From Shewanella sp. OMA3-2 (GTDB taxonomy: Bacteria; Pseudomonadota; Gammaproteobacteria; Enterobacterales; Shewanellaceae), in the NCBI RefSeq assembly GCF_021513195.1, contig NZ_CP090974.1, positions 186,001 through 250,000 of the forward strand: 64,000 nucleotides of DNA, read 5' to 3'. The notes under the pieces are model-generated. The model saw only the letters and a program-made list of their open reading frames with translations, ran no database searches and had not been told where the DNA came from. Every line of letters begins with the position of its first letter. Position 1 is the stretch's first letter. The position numbers were made by a program, and so were the translations under genes. Below are positions 37,117 to 46,226 of this stretch, piece by piece.

Positions 37117-38382
37117 CTAAACGTTAAACGCAGATTGTTTCATGGCTAGCTCGGCTCGGCTGATCCCTATGTGCTTAGCAACGGCTTGCCATTGCTTAAC
37201 CGCAATTAATACTTCATCGTAAATTTGCGTGGCTTGGGTTTGAGAAAGCCGAAAGAAGTCTTTTACGTCAAAGGCTAATTGGTAGTCTAAAGCATTGTCT
37301 GTATCCGTAATGTTCAGATGCAGTCCGTGCTTACCAACTATTGGGTTTAAGTCATAAGCTGGTGATAACTTCCAACCATTCTTTGTTAATAAAAACCCAT
37401 GGTTACGCAGGTGATCATCTGTGTTGGACACCGCAATATTAAACACGATACGACGCCATAGCTGTGCTAAATCAGCTTCTGTTTGTGCACCAGAATTGGA
37501 AATAAATTCAGCAATCTCTAAGTAGCTGGCACCTTGAGATTGTTCACCATCATAGTATTGGAGCTGTGTCATGGCCGATGAAAAATGCAGCCGTTGATCG
37601 CCGTCGCGGTCAAACCGTTTTGTTAAAAAGGTATGGTGCTGTGAGGAAAACTGCCTAATCTCACTTGGAAACATGTCAACACCTGCCGCCAAAGCCAATT
37701 CATAACAGACCATCTCCCACGCCCCGACATCGTGGGTATCGTTTATATTAGGAAACTTGGCAATCCACAAGTGGCCTTGCTCATCTGTCACACAAGCCTT
37801 AGGCCTTGCACCACCTAATGATGAGCCAGGAGAAATCAGCATCTGCAACCAGCGGTAATACTCGTCACTGTCGATGTTATCGTCTTTTTCAATCTGCATT
37901 GCAGCGTGCTCTAACTCTCGTAGAGACGCCATTGGCGGCGCAGCAAATTCAGCATTGTTATCCAAAAAAGAGGGGGCTAATAAAGCATCAAAACCCGCTC
38001 GCTTAAATCGAATACCACCCATTCGGTAAGAATCATGTACGCCCAGCAGGTAATCCAACTCGTTTAATCGACTTGTTGCTCGAATGCCCTTGCGAGCCTC
38101 AATGGCCGCACGTCGTTGCATTAAAATACGTCCCCATCTATCAGGCGATGAATCGAGAAATGCACGAAAGTTTTTATCGGCTTCATCGTTGTAGAGTTCA
38201 CCGGAGTGAAGCGTCAGGATTGGATCGATTTGCAAGCGATAGGCTGAGGTTAAAAACGCTTTATCGTAGGCAAAACTAAACACGCCCCCTCGGCTTGAGT
38301 CGCTATAAGTAAGCCTCCCTATTAGCAGTGGCGCTTCAATTGGTTTCCAGTCGGCATAGACTTCGACGATTTCACGGCTCAT
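37117..38382 (-). CDS. hipA: HipA-family serine/threonine kinase toxin
   Basis: 421 residues. HipA kinase features: P-loop-like SSLGGARPK (187-195), LWIAKFP with the ATP lysine, catalytic NTDDHLRNHGF (Asp322) and metal-binding SPAYDLNP (Asp344); the N-terminal HipA_N region is near VFSFAYDKAFLTSAYRLQID. E. coli HipA phosphorylates glutamyl-tRNA synthetase and causes persistence. Its start overlaps the hipB-like stop by 4 bases, so translation is coupled. It is longer at the N-terminus than HipT-type short kinases, fitting the two-gene HipA/HipB class. Confidence 0.92.
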   Translation of the reverse strand: MSREIVEVYADWKPIEAPLLIGRLTYSDSSRGGVFSFAYDKAFLTSAYRLQIDPILTLHSGELYNDEADKNFRAFLDSSPDRWGRILMQRRAAIEARKGIRATSRLNELDYLLGVHDSYRMGGIRFKRAGFDALLAPSFLDNNAEFAAPPMASLRELEHAAMQIEKDDNIDSDEYYRWLQMLISPGSSLGGARPKACVTDEQGHLWIAKFPNINDTHDVGAWEMVCYELALAAGVDMFPSEIRQFSSQHHTFLTKRFDRDGDQRLHFSSAMTQLQYYDGEQSQGASYLEIAEFISNSGAQTEADLAQLWRRIVFNIAVSNTDDHLRNHGFLLTKNGWKLSPAYDLNPIVGKHGLHLNITDTDNALDYQLAFDVKDFFRLSQTQATQIYDEVLIAVKQWQAVAKHIGISRAELAMKQSAFNV

Positions 38383-38684
38383 CTTGAACCTTCCAGCAAT
38401 TTTATGTTTTGCAGCTTGATGCCAACTTCATCATGAGCGGCCATTTCCGCAAAGTTGCTTTCCATCCCAAGTACGGCCATTACTTTTAAGTAAGTGCCTA
38501 TGGCGACGCCCGGATCACCTGCGAAGACTTTGTTCACGGTTTTATGATCAAAGCCAGTGCGCTCACACAGCAGCTTTTTAGTAAAACCACGTCGTTTCAT
38601 CGCCAACAACAAGTCCTCTCCAAAATGAGTCAGGATTTTGCGCTGCTTTGGAAACAGTACATTGTGTAAATCACGCTTAGCCAT
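38379..38684 (-). CDS. hipB: HipB-like XRE-family antitoxin
   Basis: About 101 residues from ATG 38684; an upstream TTG at 38720 is possible but lies inside an operator-like repeat. An XRE helix-turn-helix is seen at DLLLAMKRRGFTKKLLCERTGFDHKTVNKVFAG, with the C-terminal tail QNIKLLEGSR. HipB proteins neutralise HipA and repress the operon. The symbol is by position and fold. Four repeats just upstream (38698-38824) are its probable operators. Confidence 0.85.
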   Translation of the reverse strand: MAKRDLHNVLFPKQRKILTHFGEDLLLAMKRRGFTKKLLCERTGFDHKTVNKVFAGDPGVAIGTYLKVMAVLGMESNFAEMAAHDEVGIKLQNIKLLEGSR

Positions 38685-38697
38685 ATCACCAACCAAA

Positions 38698-38824
38698 GGG
38701 ACTATGTTCCCATTATTCAATCATTACTGGGAATATAGTCCAACCCTAAAATTAAAACAACTCTAATGCACAATTAATGGGACTATATTCCCACTTTAAT
38801 GATTATAGTTGGATTAATATCCCA
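38698..38824 (-). promoter_or_regulatory. Four HipB-operator-like inverted repeats
   Basis: Four copies of a near-palindrome of the form GGGAnTATnTTCCC: 38698-38711 (GGGACTATGTTCCC), 38728-38742 (TGGGAATATAGTCCA), 38779-38792 (GGGACTATATTCCC) and 38810-38824 (TGGATTAATATCCCA, weakest). Starts are 30, 51 and 31 bases apart. They cover the hipBA promoter region and approach the ATG. Multi-operator autorepression is known for E. coli hipBA (four operators). The sequence here differs from the E. coli TATCC-N8-GGATA motif. Confidence 0.72.
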
Positions 38825-38898
38825 CTTTTAGGTTTGAATTGCGCGTTATCTAAGGCGATGATACCAGGCCCTGAATGCCAAACGCCACCAAATAACAC

Positions 38899-38946
38899 TT
38901 TTATGCGCATAAAAATGATGAAAACAACACTTTTATGCGCATAAAA
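38899..38946 (+). promoter_or_regulatory. Two identical 16-bp palindromes upstream of AAA ATPase gene
   Basis: TTTTATGCGCATAAAA occurs twice, at 38899-38914 and 38931-38946, as part of a longer direct repeat (both preceded by AACAC and followed by ATG). Centres are 32 bases apart, three helical turns. A -10-like TATAGT begins 15 bases after the second, so bound protein would sit at the -35 region. Candidate operator pair; the regulator is unknown, since the ATPase itself has no obvious DNA-binding domain. Confidence 0.65.
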
Positions 38947-39002
38947 ATGTAGGTTAAGTTATAGTATTGGTCAGTTAATTACCTTACAGGCAGGACAATA
39001 CA

Positions 39003-40316
39003 ATGCAGCGCACTTTACTCAATGCTTTAATGGCATGGAAAAACCAGCCTATGCGTAAGCCATTATTGATTGATGGTGCTAGGCAAACAGGTAAAACTTA
39101 TCTGCTGCAAGAGTTGTTTGGTAACACCTTTGCCAACATCCTGCGTATCGACTTTCTAGAAAATCCTGCCTACAAAGAAGCGTTCGATGGCTCGCTTTCA
39201 CCTAACGAACTGTTGATGAACATTGAGCTACTGACCAATCAGGTATTCAATCCAGAAACTGACTTGCTGATCTTAGATGAGATTGGCGAGTGTGAGCGCG
39301 CCGTTACCTCATTAAAGTATTTTGCCGAAAAAGCGCCGTTGTATTTTGTCGCGGCCAGTGGCTCAAATATTGGTTTGCTAAACACTTTCCCTGTTGGCAA
39401 GGTAGAACAATACAATTTACGGCCATTAACCTTTCAAGAATTTATTTATGCATCAAAGGAACAAGCTTTGATCAAAGCCTTTGATAACCAAGCGAACACA
39501 CCAGCTGTACATACTAAATTGATGGATAAGCTGACAGACTATTTTTTTACTGGCGGCATGCCTGAAGCCGTTGCGGCTTGGTATCAATATAAAGAGTCGA
39601 GTATTTTAGAACGCGTTGAAAAGGTCTCTAAAATTCATGCTGATTTAGTCGAAGGTTATCGCCGCGATTTTGGTAAATATGCGGGCAAGGTCGATGCGAC
39701 GCTGATTGAATCTGTCTTCAATAGCATTCCATCACAACTATCACTTGTGAGCGATGAGTCCGTTAAACGCTTTAAATTTAAACATGTGCATGAGCGTAAA
39801 TCTCGTTATAGTGATTTTGAAACAGCCATTCACTGGTTAACCTGTTGCCGTTTGGCCTTGGCAAATTATCCTATTGAAGGACAGCCAAAATCGCCTCTAG
39901 CGGCTTATAAAAAAGAGAATATGGTCAAGCTTTTTCTGTTTGATGTAGGCCTGCTCAATCACATGTTGGGCAGTAGTTACAAAGAAATAAAACAGCAACG
40001 TTATGAGTATAAAGGGTATATTGCTGAAAACTTTGTCCAGCAAGAGCTGACTGCAATAGGTGTTGACCCGAGTTACTCTTGGAATGATGCCCGCGCTGAA
40101 ATTGAATTTATCATGGCAACGGATGAAGGTGATATTGTCCCAGTTGAAGTTAAAAGCGGAAAACGCACACGAGCTAAATCACTGGCGTCCTACATTGAAA
40201 AGTGCGCACCAAACAAAACGTTTAAGTTAACAGGCACGCAAGGTTCTTCGCTATTAGAGCAAACACATGTAGTCATGCCGTTATATTACACTCAATATTT
40301 ACCAACCAAGTGGTAG
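39003..40316 (+). CDS. AAA ATPase with C-terminal DUF4143 domain
   Basis: 437 residues. Walker A GARQTGKT (25-32) and Walker B DLLILDEIGE (about 93-102) form an AAA_14-type core. ASGSNIGLL is the sensor region, and the DUF4143 part follows (YFFTGGMPEAVAAWYQYK, then FDVGLLNHMLG, KGYIAENFVQQEL and VEVKSG, a PD-(D/E)xK-like motif). The family is common in archaea and bacteria, often mobile and of unknown role; a nuclease-like C-terminus is inferred. It is expressed from a promoter with twin palindromes. It may belong to the defence-like block with the helicase and HipBA. Confidence 0.87.
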   Translation: MQRTLLNALMAWKNQPMRKPLLIDGARQTGKTYLLQELFGNTFANILRIDFLENPAYKEAFDGSLSPNELLMNIELLTNQVFNPETDLLILDEIGECERAVTSLKYFAEKAPLYFVAASGSNIGLLNTFPVGKVEQYNLRPLTFQEFIYASKEQALIKAFDNQANTPAVHTKLMDKLTDYFFTGGMPEAVAAWYQYKESSILERVEKVSKIHADLVEGYRRDFGKYAGKVDATLIESVFNSIPSQLSLVSDESVKRFKFKHVHERKSRYSDFETAIHWLTCCRLALANYPIEGQPKSPLAAYKKENMVKLFLFDVGLLNHMLGSSYKEIKQQRYEYKGYIAENFVQQELTAIGVDPSYSWNDARAEIEFIMATDEGDIVPVEVKSGKRTRAKSLASYIEKCAPNKTFKLTGTQGSSLLEQTHVVMPLYYTQYLPTKW

Positions 40317-40407
40317 CGTTAGGTTACTACTCATAAATTGTGTAACCCGTAATTTATATGGCTGATTAATAAGTTTACCTTTCAATAACCCAATGCGATT
40401 GTAATTA

Positions 40408-41124
40408 ATGACATCCAAGCTGACTGAAGTATCGACATCACCACAAGCCGCTTTGCCTAAACCCACTGTGACGAATAAGCGGACCCATAAAGTGTTTATT
40501 ATCGGCCTACCGCGAACCGGCACGACGAGTGTGAGTGTGGCTTTGCTTGAACATGGCTTAACTGTGGCTCACCAGGCGTTTACTAAGCAGGCGTTTATGC
40601 TGGCCGATGTGGTGTCTGATGCGCCGTGTTTTAGTGATTATCAGCAACTTGATGCGCTATTTCCTGGCGCGCAATTTGTCTATTTAGACAGACCATTAGA
40701 TAAATGGCTACCGTCGATGCAGATGTTATTAACCAAGATGATGCTGCATTTAGACAAAGACAATGGCCGTTTTCATCCGGTGATGAAGCGCAGTTTTAAT
40801 CATTGTTTTGATATATGGCAGGTTGAAGATGTGCTTGATGAGGCACATTTAACAGGCTGTTATTTACGCCACCAGCAGCAAGTACACGACTACTTTGCAG
40901 GGCGGGATAACTTTATCAGTATTGATATTAGCCAAGCTAACAGTTTGCCAACCTTGCTGACCTTTTTAGACATAAAAGATGCCACAGCTATCGACTTCCC
41001 TATATTGAATGTGGGTCGCAACGTCGCCAGTTGGGATGAATATAAACACCCGAATAAAGTCAGTAGCAATGCAGCCGGTCCCGATAAGCGTAAGTTTTTT
41101 AACTACACCTTAAGCAAACCATAA
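40408..41124 (+). CDS. Sulfotransferase-family protein
   Basis: 238 residues. The start HKVFIIGLPRTGTTSVSVALLEHG has the PAPS 5'-phosphosulfate-binding P-loop pattern of sulfotransferases. Later FVYLDRPLDKWLPS has the 3'-phosphate-binding Arg/Ser arrangement. The acceptor is unknown. No ribosome site is evident before ATG 40408. Convergent with the MFS gene. The C-terminus is rather short for the family. Confidence 0.78.
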   Translation: MTSKLTEVSTSPQAALPKPTVTNKRTHKVFIIGLPRTGTTSVSVALLEHGLTVAHQAFTKQAFMLADVVSDAPCFSDYQQLDALFPGAQFVYLDRPLDKWLPSMQMLLTKMMLHLDKDNGRFHPVMKRSFNHCFDIWQVEDVLDEAHLTGCYLRHQQQVHDYFAGRDNFISIDISQANSLPTLLTFLDIKDATAIDFPILNVGRNVASWDEYKHPNKVSSNAAGPDKRKFFNYTLSKP

Positions 41125-41157
41125 TAGTCATAGCTTAAGTCACTTCAGCTCAATGTA

Positions 41158-42606
41158 TTATTCATCGGCATTTTTATGCGGTTTTCGCTTTACGATTCTC
41201 TTTGTCACCGTAAGCCAGTCTAAACTCACCCCTGATATGGCGCTAAAGCCCTTAATGCGGAATATCAGTTGTAAAAACTGTGGTCTTGGCCGAATTTTAG
41301 GTTCAATAGAGCGTGGAATAAACCACAGCGTAACCATACAGCGCATAACGGTAGACACAATAAACACCACAAATATTGGGCTAGACAACCATTGATTAAG
41401 TCCGGTAAATACTAGAAAGTCATTCGCGTATGTGGCAATAAACCCGCCGACCATGGCGCCCACAAACACAAAACCGGCACTTAATGATGCTTGTAATGCA
41501 GCATAGGTTGCAAAGTCACTGCGAAAAGGTCGTATGTCGTATAAGTAATTAGCGGTACAAAGGGTAAAGCCGCTCCAGGCTAAGCCTGAAAAAACTTGTA
41601 AGCCAATAATGTAGCCGTAATCATCAGAAAAAATCCACAGCAGTGGCAAACACGGGATCAAACAGCTAGTGATTATCATCACGATTCTGTTGCCATATAA
41701 GTCACTAAAGCGCCCCCAAAATCGTAAGGTAATAAATTGAGTGAAAATTGAAGCGACACTGGCAAACACAAATTCCAAATAGGTAAAATGTAAATCCTCT
41801 AGCATATACACTGCAAAAAATGGTGCTGATATGGCCACCATGCATTGCATACCAGCCACAAACAAACTGTATTGGCGGAAGACTTTATCTGCCCAAGCGC
41901 GGCGAAAGTTCACCAGCGTCTGGGTAAAATAGCCTTTTTCTTTCGCGCAGCAAGGTTCGGGGTCATGCATTTGCAATAATAGCCATGCTGATACTAAACG
42001 CCCCATAAAGGCGATTGAAAACAGTAAGCTAAATCCTAGCCAGGCCATTTGATAACTGTCGGTAAGACTTAAAATACCGCCGCCAACAAAAAAAACACTC
42101 AGTGAGGCTGCCATGGTTAATCTGGTGCGGGCAGCAAAAAATGCTCCTCGACGTTTGTCGGGCACGATTGCCCCCATCCACGCGCGCCAATGGGGCTGAA
42201 TAAGATTAATAAAGCCGTGATATAACACAGCTAAGCCAATAAACATCCAGACCGCATTGTCAGGTCGAAGGGCGGCAACCAATCCCATTGCCAACACGAC
42301 CAGCGCTTGTAATATGGCTGATACAACAATAAAAAATTTACGGCTAAAGTGACTGGCTAACCACACTGACAATAACTGCGACACCGCACCAAATAGCTGT
42401 GGCAGCCTGGTTACAAAACCCATTTGTCCCATGCTTGCGCCTAGAAATATGGCATAGGCATTAAAAAAGTTATCACTGGTGGCAGTCATGGTAGAAGACG
42501 CTATGGCTTCTTGCTGAGAGCGACGCAAAGTCCGTCGCAGCCACGACAATCTATCGCGACTACGTGAGCAAGGTTGATGAGTGTTTGGTGAATGCGCTGC
42601 TGCCAT
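41158..42606 (-). CDS. MFS transporter, unknown substrate
   Basis: 482 residues with about 12 hydrophobic segments. The N-terminus is unusual: a 40-residue basic, Ser/Arg-rich extension (SRSRDRLSWLRRTLRRSQQ) before the first segment FFNAYAIFLGASMGQMGFV. Conserved MFS loop motifs are weak (PDKRRGAFFAARTRL between TM4 and TM5 is present). It lies 430 bases downstream of the siderophore operon on the same strand, but two hairpins separate them, so a siderophore role is not assumed. RBS AAGGG is some distance before ATG. Confidence 0.75.
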   Translation of the reverse strand: MAAAHSPNTHQPCSRSRDRLSWLRRTLRRSQQEAIASSTMTATSDNFFNAYAIFLGASMGQMGFVTRLPQLFGAVSQLLSVWLASHFSRKFFIVVSAILQALVVLAMGLVAALRPDNAVWMFIGLAVLYHGFINLIQPHWRAWMGAIVPDKRRGAFFAARTRLTMAASLSVFFVGGGILSLTDSYQMAWLGFSLLFSIAFMGRLVSAWLLLQMHDPEPCCAKEKGYFTQTLVNFRRAWADKVFRQYSLFVAGMQCMVAISAPFFAVYMLEDLHFTYLEFVFASVASIFTQFITLRFWGRFSDLYGNRIVMIITSCLIPCLPLLWIFSDDYGYIIGLQVFSGLAWSGFTLCTANYLYDIRPFRSDFATYAALQASLSAGFVFVGAMVGGFIATYANDFLVFTGLNQWLSSPIFVVFIVSTVMRCMVTLWFIPRSIEPKIRPRPQFLQLIFRIKGFSAISGVSLDWLTVTKRIVKRKPHKNADE

Positions 42607-42870
42607 AAAATGTATTAATACATGCCCTTGATAAATTATTTCTATTATAAAAAGTAAATCATTACTGAATCGATTAACTTACCTTTTTATGCCAGCTTGA
42701 TGCAACAAGGTTATGGTAACAAGGAATGATATCTGTAATGGCCGACGTCGGTCATTACCTTAATATGGCATAGAACAAGTGTTGTAAATCGAATAAGGAG
42801 GACGACTTACCTTACGAGTAGCGCTATCAATTTTGAAAGCATAGTATTGCTGAAATTATTATTTCTGTTA

Positions 42871-42900
42871 AAAAGTCTTGCTAACGTTCACCAGCAAGAC
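42871..42900 (-). terminator. Minus-strand hairpin terminator downstream of siderophore operon
   Basis: On the minus strand GTCTTGCT and AGCAAGAC pair around a 10-base loop, followed by TTTTT. It stops transcripts from the siderophore operon before the MFS gene. Confidence 0.65.
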
Positions 42901-42977
42901 CTTACTCAGGGGTCAGGAATCACATCAAACGATTTTCTGTCGTTCAAGTTAGAATCTGACTATCCAGTTTACTGTAA

Positions 42978-43008
42978 AATAAGCTAAATCTGTTTAATTT
43001 AGCTTATT
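42978..43008 (-). terminator. 12-bp hairpin just after the decarboxylase gene
   Basis: AATAAGCTAAAT (42978-42989) and ATTTAGCTTATT (42997-43008) are perfect complements around 7 bases. On the minus strand it is followed by a short TTTTAC. It is 28 bases after the operon stop codon and likely forms the first of two termination or mRNA-end structures. Confidence 0.55.
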
Positions 43009-43036
43009 GCATCTCATCACCCAAATAGAGCCTAGT

Positions 43037-44290
43037 TTACATAAATAATCGCTTAGGTGCTGCATGCATCAAAAAATGTTGATGTGATATGTTCCATGCA
43101 TACGCTCCCGCATGGGTAAATACTAAGTAATCGCCCACAGCGAGCTTTTGTACATATTGCTGCTTGGCTAGCACATCTTTGGGGGTACACAATTGTCCCA
43201 CAAGTGTCACCTGTTGATTATTCAGTGTTGGTGTATTTACGTCATTCAAAGTTGATGCCGTGGTCGAACTACACCCTTGCTTGTTCGCCGCCAACACATC
43301 TTGGTTGAGTATAAAAAAAGGATGATTATGGTCTTGCGCCGCTGGCGTTCTGAAATGATGGGTTCCACCATGACCAATTGCAAACCACTGGCCATGATTT
43401 TTTTTAATATCCAATACTTGCATCACATAGTACCCCATGGCAGCGGTAACAAAACGGCCACATTCGAACCTGATTTTCACCTTATTCATGTGCATCTTAG
43501 TGATTAGCTGCTCCAGTTCAATACAAAAACGTGACCAGTCAAATACCTGTTGTGGATCGGCATAATTAACCCCAATACCACCACCCACATTCAATAGCGA
43601 TAAATTGAGATCGTACTGCTGGCACCAAGTGTTAAACGTCGAAAAATATAATGCCATCAATGCAAGATGACGATCAACATCCAGCTGGTGCGACATTAAA
43701 TGGAAGTGAAAACCCACCAGTTCAACTAAAGGTTGGTTAGATAAGCGAGGTTGCTGACGTAATAAATCAATTGCGCTATCCAACTCACATACATCAATGC
43801 CAAATGGCGTCGGCTTGCCACCCATGGTCAGGCGGGTTTCTTCAATGCCCTCTAATGCGATATTCATCCGCAATAAAATACGGCAATGACGCTGCTTTTG
43901 CTGACACAGTAATAGTATCCGCCTAAGCTCAGTTAAACTCTCGACATGAATAGCATCAATATTAAGATCAATTGCTTGCGATAACTCTGACATCAGTTTC
44001 CCTGGGCCGCCAAAAATCAATGGCACCTGAGGCTGACACTCATGCAACCAGTTAAGTTCGCCGCCAGAGGCAGCTTCAAAACCTTGCACTATGGGCGCTA
44101 ATGCCTCAAGCACTTCGGCTTCAGGATTAGCTTTAGCAGCATAATACAGCTCACAATTACTGGGTAGTGCGTTGACCATAGCACTCGCATGTGACTTAAG
44201 TTGTTGCAGATCATAAATATAAGCACATAAAGGGCTATGCGGATCTTGATCTGAGGTCAATGTCGAAATAGCAGAAATGATATTATCCAC
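43037..44290 (-). CDS. pvsE: PLP-dependent siderophore decarboxylase (PvsE-like)
   Basis: About 417 residues from GTG 44290, which has AGGAG 6 bases before it and overlaps the previous stop; an ATG 60 bases upstream is less likely. Type III-fold decarboxylase features: Lys53 in YYAAKANPE (PLP lysine), GFEAASGGELNWL, ECGRFVTAAMGYYVMQVL and the C-terminal CTPKDVLAKQ plus GAYAWNISHQHFL. In vibrioferrin synthesis PvsE decarboxylates the O-citrylserine intermediate to the ethanolamine form. The same enzyme type is SbnH in staphyloferrin B. Last gene of the operon. Symbol by gene order and family. Confidence 0.8.
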   Translation of the reverse strand: MDNIISAISTLTSDQDPHSPLCAYIYDLQQLKSHASAMVNALPSNCELYYAAKANPEAEVLEALAPIVQGFEAASGGELNWLHECQPQVPLIFGGPGKLMSELSQAIDLNIDAIHVESLTELRRILLLCQQKQRHCRILLRMNIALEGIEETRLTMGGKPTPFGIDVCELDSAIDLLRQQPRLSNQPLVELVGFHFHLMSHQLDVDRHLALMALYFSTFNTWCQQYDLNLSLLNVGGGIGVNYADPQQVFDWSRFCIELEQLITKMHMNKVKIRFECGRFVTAAMGYYVMQVLDIKKNHGQWFAIGHGGTHHFRTPAAQDHNHPFFILNQDVLAANKQGCSSTTASTLNDVNTPTLNNQQVTLVGQLCTPKDVLAKQQYVQKLAVGDYLVFTHAGAYAWNISHQHFLMHAAPKRLFM

Positions 44291-46226
44291 AGTAAGCTCC
44301 TGTCGGTGTCTGAGATGGCGTCTTGCCCGATGTGTTAATATTGACTGCACTGCGGTTTAATCTCATTGCCTCTGGTCTATTATTGCAATGACCCAGTGGA
44401 CTCGCTAACTGGGTATAGCTAGATAATTTGTCAGCTTTCATAAACAGGCGTGTACTTAAATTATTTTTTGAAGGGATTCTATCCCCTTGCAGTAAGCCGA
44501 CAAGCTCGGGTTGCAGCCCTTCAATTTGCTGCCATTGATGAATCACATTCGCCAGTATTTGCCACAGCTTCGCCTCTAAAACCTGATCTCCAGCCGCGAG
44601 ATGAAACATGGCTTCGCTGACATTATTAATCAATCCACAATAAGCGACTCTGCTCCAACCTTGCTCTCGACTATAATAAACAGAACGCTTAGCTTCTCCA
44701 GACAGCCCTTGCAGCGAACTACTTGGCCAAAACTCAGGCACTAACTTCGTGCCCTCAAGATCCCTCAACCAGATAAAAGCAGGCAGGCCATTTTCAAACC
44801 CGATAACCGTATTTTGCAAGTGGGGTTCAAATGCGACACCTCGCTTAAAGAAGAAGTAAAATATTCCGGGTAACAGCACATCAATGTAGGCGCTGAACCA
44901 CTGAATAACTGTCTGTTCATATTCTTGCTGCGTCCGTTTAGCTAATGCCATAATTTGCATTTCGCACACACTTTGCCCCCGATTATCCCAAGCAAATAAT
45001 GCCCCAGCCATTAATGGCTTATAACGTTCTAACTGATGATCGGGTATGCCCTCTCGATAGAGAATACCAAAGCACTCTGACACCATAAGATGTTGTGCCT
45101 TATTCGCAGGAGTATCTTGGTCATCATTGAATAACCCGCTTAAATCTAGCGTGCTTGCGCCAGGTTCTGCCATCAAGGCAAAATTAGGACAATGTAAGTA
45201 AGCCTCATCAGCCACCGCCATTAGCACTCGACTTAGCGCTACCGCACTATCAAGTTCATACCAAGCATTTTTACGCACACAATTGGTTAAACGCACATGA
45301 ATAGAGAACTTCATAAACTGATTAATATCAGGTAGGTAAGTAGTTCTTACTGACGAAGTTGGGTAAACTTGACTCCCCATTTGACCCAAGGGTTCTATTA
45401 ACCCTGCGGTGATTGCTTTTTGCACTAAAGGCTGCGCTAGAATGGTGTTTACTTCCCATGGGTGACAAGGATAAAGGCACGCTCTATCTGGTTTAATTAA
45501 CCCAATCCAATCCATAGGTTTCATGTCACTGCAGTGCAGTTGCTTCACTATGCTTGGGTCAACCTTAAACCAATACAGGGAAAAATTAGCCTGAATTTCC
45601 GGTGAGCATGCCAACATGTCATCAAATGCCACCCCATGCCGACTTTTAGGCGTTGGATGCATAGCATGGCCCCAAAGTAAGCTTTGTTCTGAGGCAATTA
45701 ATCCCTGCGCACCAATGCTCATTGCCATATTGGTATTGACTCGACCACAGGTTTCAACGCGTTGCAAAAAGGCATTCGTCACATCAATACTGTTACCTAT
45801 TTGATCTAACAACTCATGGTTAAAGGCGCTATTGGTGATTTTAGCTAAGTGATTAAGCAACAACTCAGTTAAATGACTTACACTGCTTAACTGCCAAAAA
45901 GAGCCCGTTTTTTTCAAATACAACTGGCTTGAAAAACGAATTCTACCCAGCAAGCTCACTCTATCGGCTACCACTAATAGAACAGCATTCGATTCAGGCA
46001 ACCTAATACGTACTTTTTGCCGATTGCGCGGTAAACTTTGAGACAAAGAGAGCGGACAATCTGGATGAGTGTCATTTAAATCCACCTCATTTCGCACAAT
46101 TGCAAACTCTCGTAAGTAGCAATTCAGTAAGCAGCCTATCGCATTCGCTTCCGCCTGCTGCTGATACACTTGCTGGCTATATTTATTGCCACCTTGTTTC
46201 ACTTCATTTTTGGATTGAATAAGCAT
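44283..46226 (-). CDS. pvsD: IucA/IucC-family NIS synthetase (PvsD-like)
   Basis: 647 residues. NIS features: HPTPKSRHG near residue 210, CLYPCHPWEVNTIL, PTSSVRTTYLP in the ATP-binding region, KFSIHVRLTNCVRKN and the C-terminal FFFKRGVAFEPHLQNTVIGFENGLPAFIWLRDLEG from the ferric-iron-transporter-like lid. NIS synthetases adenylate a citrate carboxylate and couple it to an amine or alcohol. In vibrioferrin PvsD joins citrate with serine. ATG 46226 lies inside the MFS gene, with AGGAGG 8 bases upstream. Symbol by operon order. Confidence 0.83.
   Translation of the reverse strand: MLIQSKNEVKQGGNKYSQQVYQQQAEANAIGCLLNCYLREFAIVRNEVDLNDTHPDCPLSLSQSLPRNRQKVRIRLPESNAVLLVVADRVSLLGRIRFSSQLYLKKTGSFWQLSSVSHLTELLLNHLAKITNSAFNHELLDQIGNSIDVTNAFLQRVETCGRVNTNMAMSIGAQGLIASEQSLLWGHAMHPTPKSRHGVAFDDMLACSPEIQANFSLYWFKVDPSIVKQLHCSDMKPMDWIGLIKPDRACLYPCHPWEVNTILAQPLVQKAITAGLIEPLGQMGSQVYPTSSVRTTYLPDINQFMKFSIHVRLTNCVRKNAWYELDSAVALSRVLMAVADEAYLHCPNFALMAEPGASTLDLSGLFNDDQDTPANKAQHLMVSECFGILYREGIPDHQLERYKPLMAGALFAWDNRGQSVCEMQIMALAKRTQQEYEQTVIQWFSAYIDVLLPGIFYFFFKRGVAFEPHLQNTVIGFENGLPAFIWLRDLEGTKLVPEFWPSSSLQGLSGEAKRSVYYSREQGWSRVAYCGLINNVSEAMFHLAAGDQVLEAKLWQILANVIHQWQQIEGLQPELVGLLQGDRIPSKNNLSTRLFMKADKLSSYTQLASPLGHCNNRPEAMRLNRSAVNINTSGKTPSQTPTGAYCG

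Larger units (their letters stand above)
42607..43036 (-). other. Gap after siderophore operon, holding two hairpins
   Basis: 430 bases without a convincing gene between the decarboxylase stop and the MFS start. It holds the two hairpins listed separately and the MFS promoter region (not resolvable). Nothing else was recognised. Confidence 0.5.

Noticed and set aside
42607..43036. MFS gene 41158-42606 as part of the siderophore operon
   Set aside because: Two hairpins and a 430-base gap intervene; the operon already has an exporter gene.
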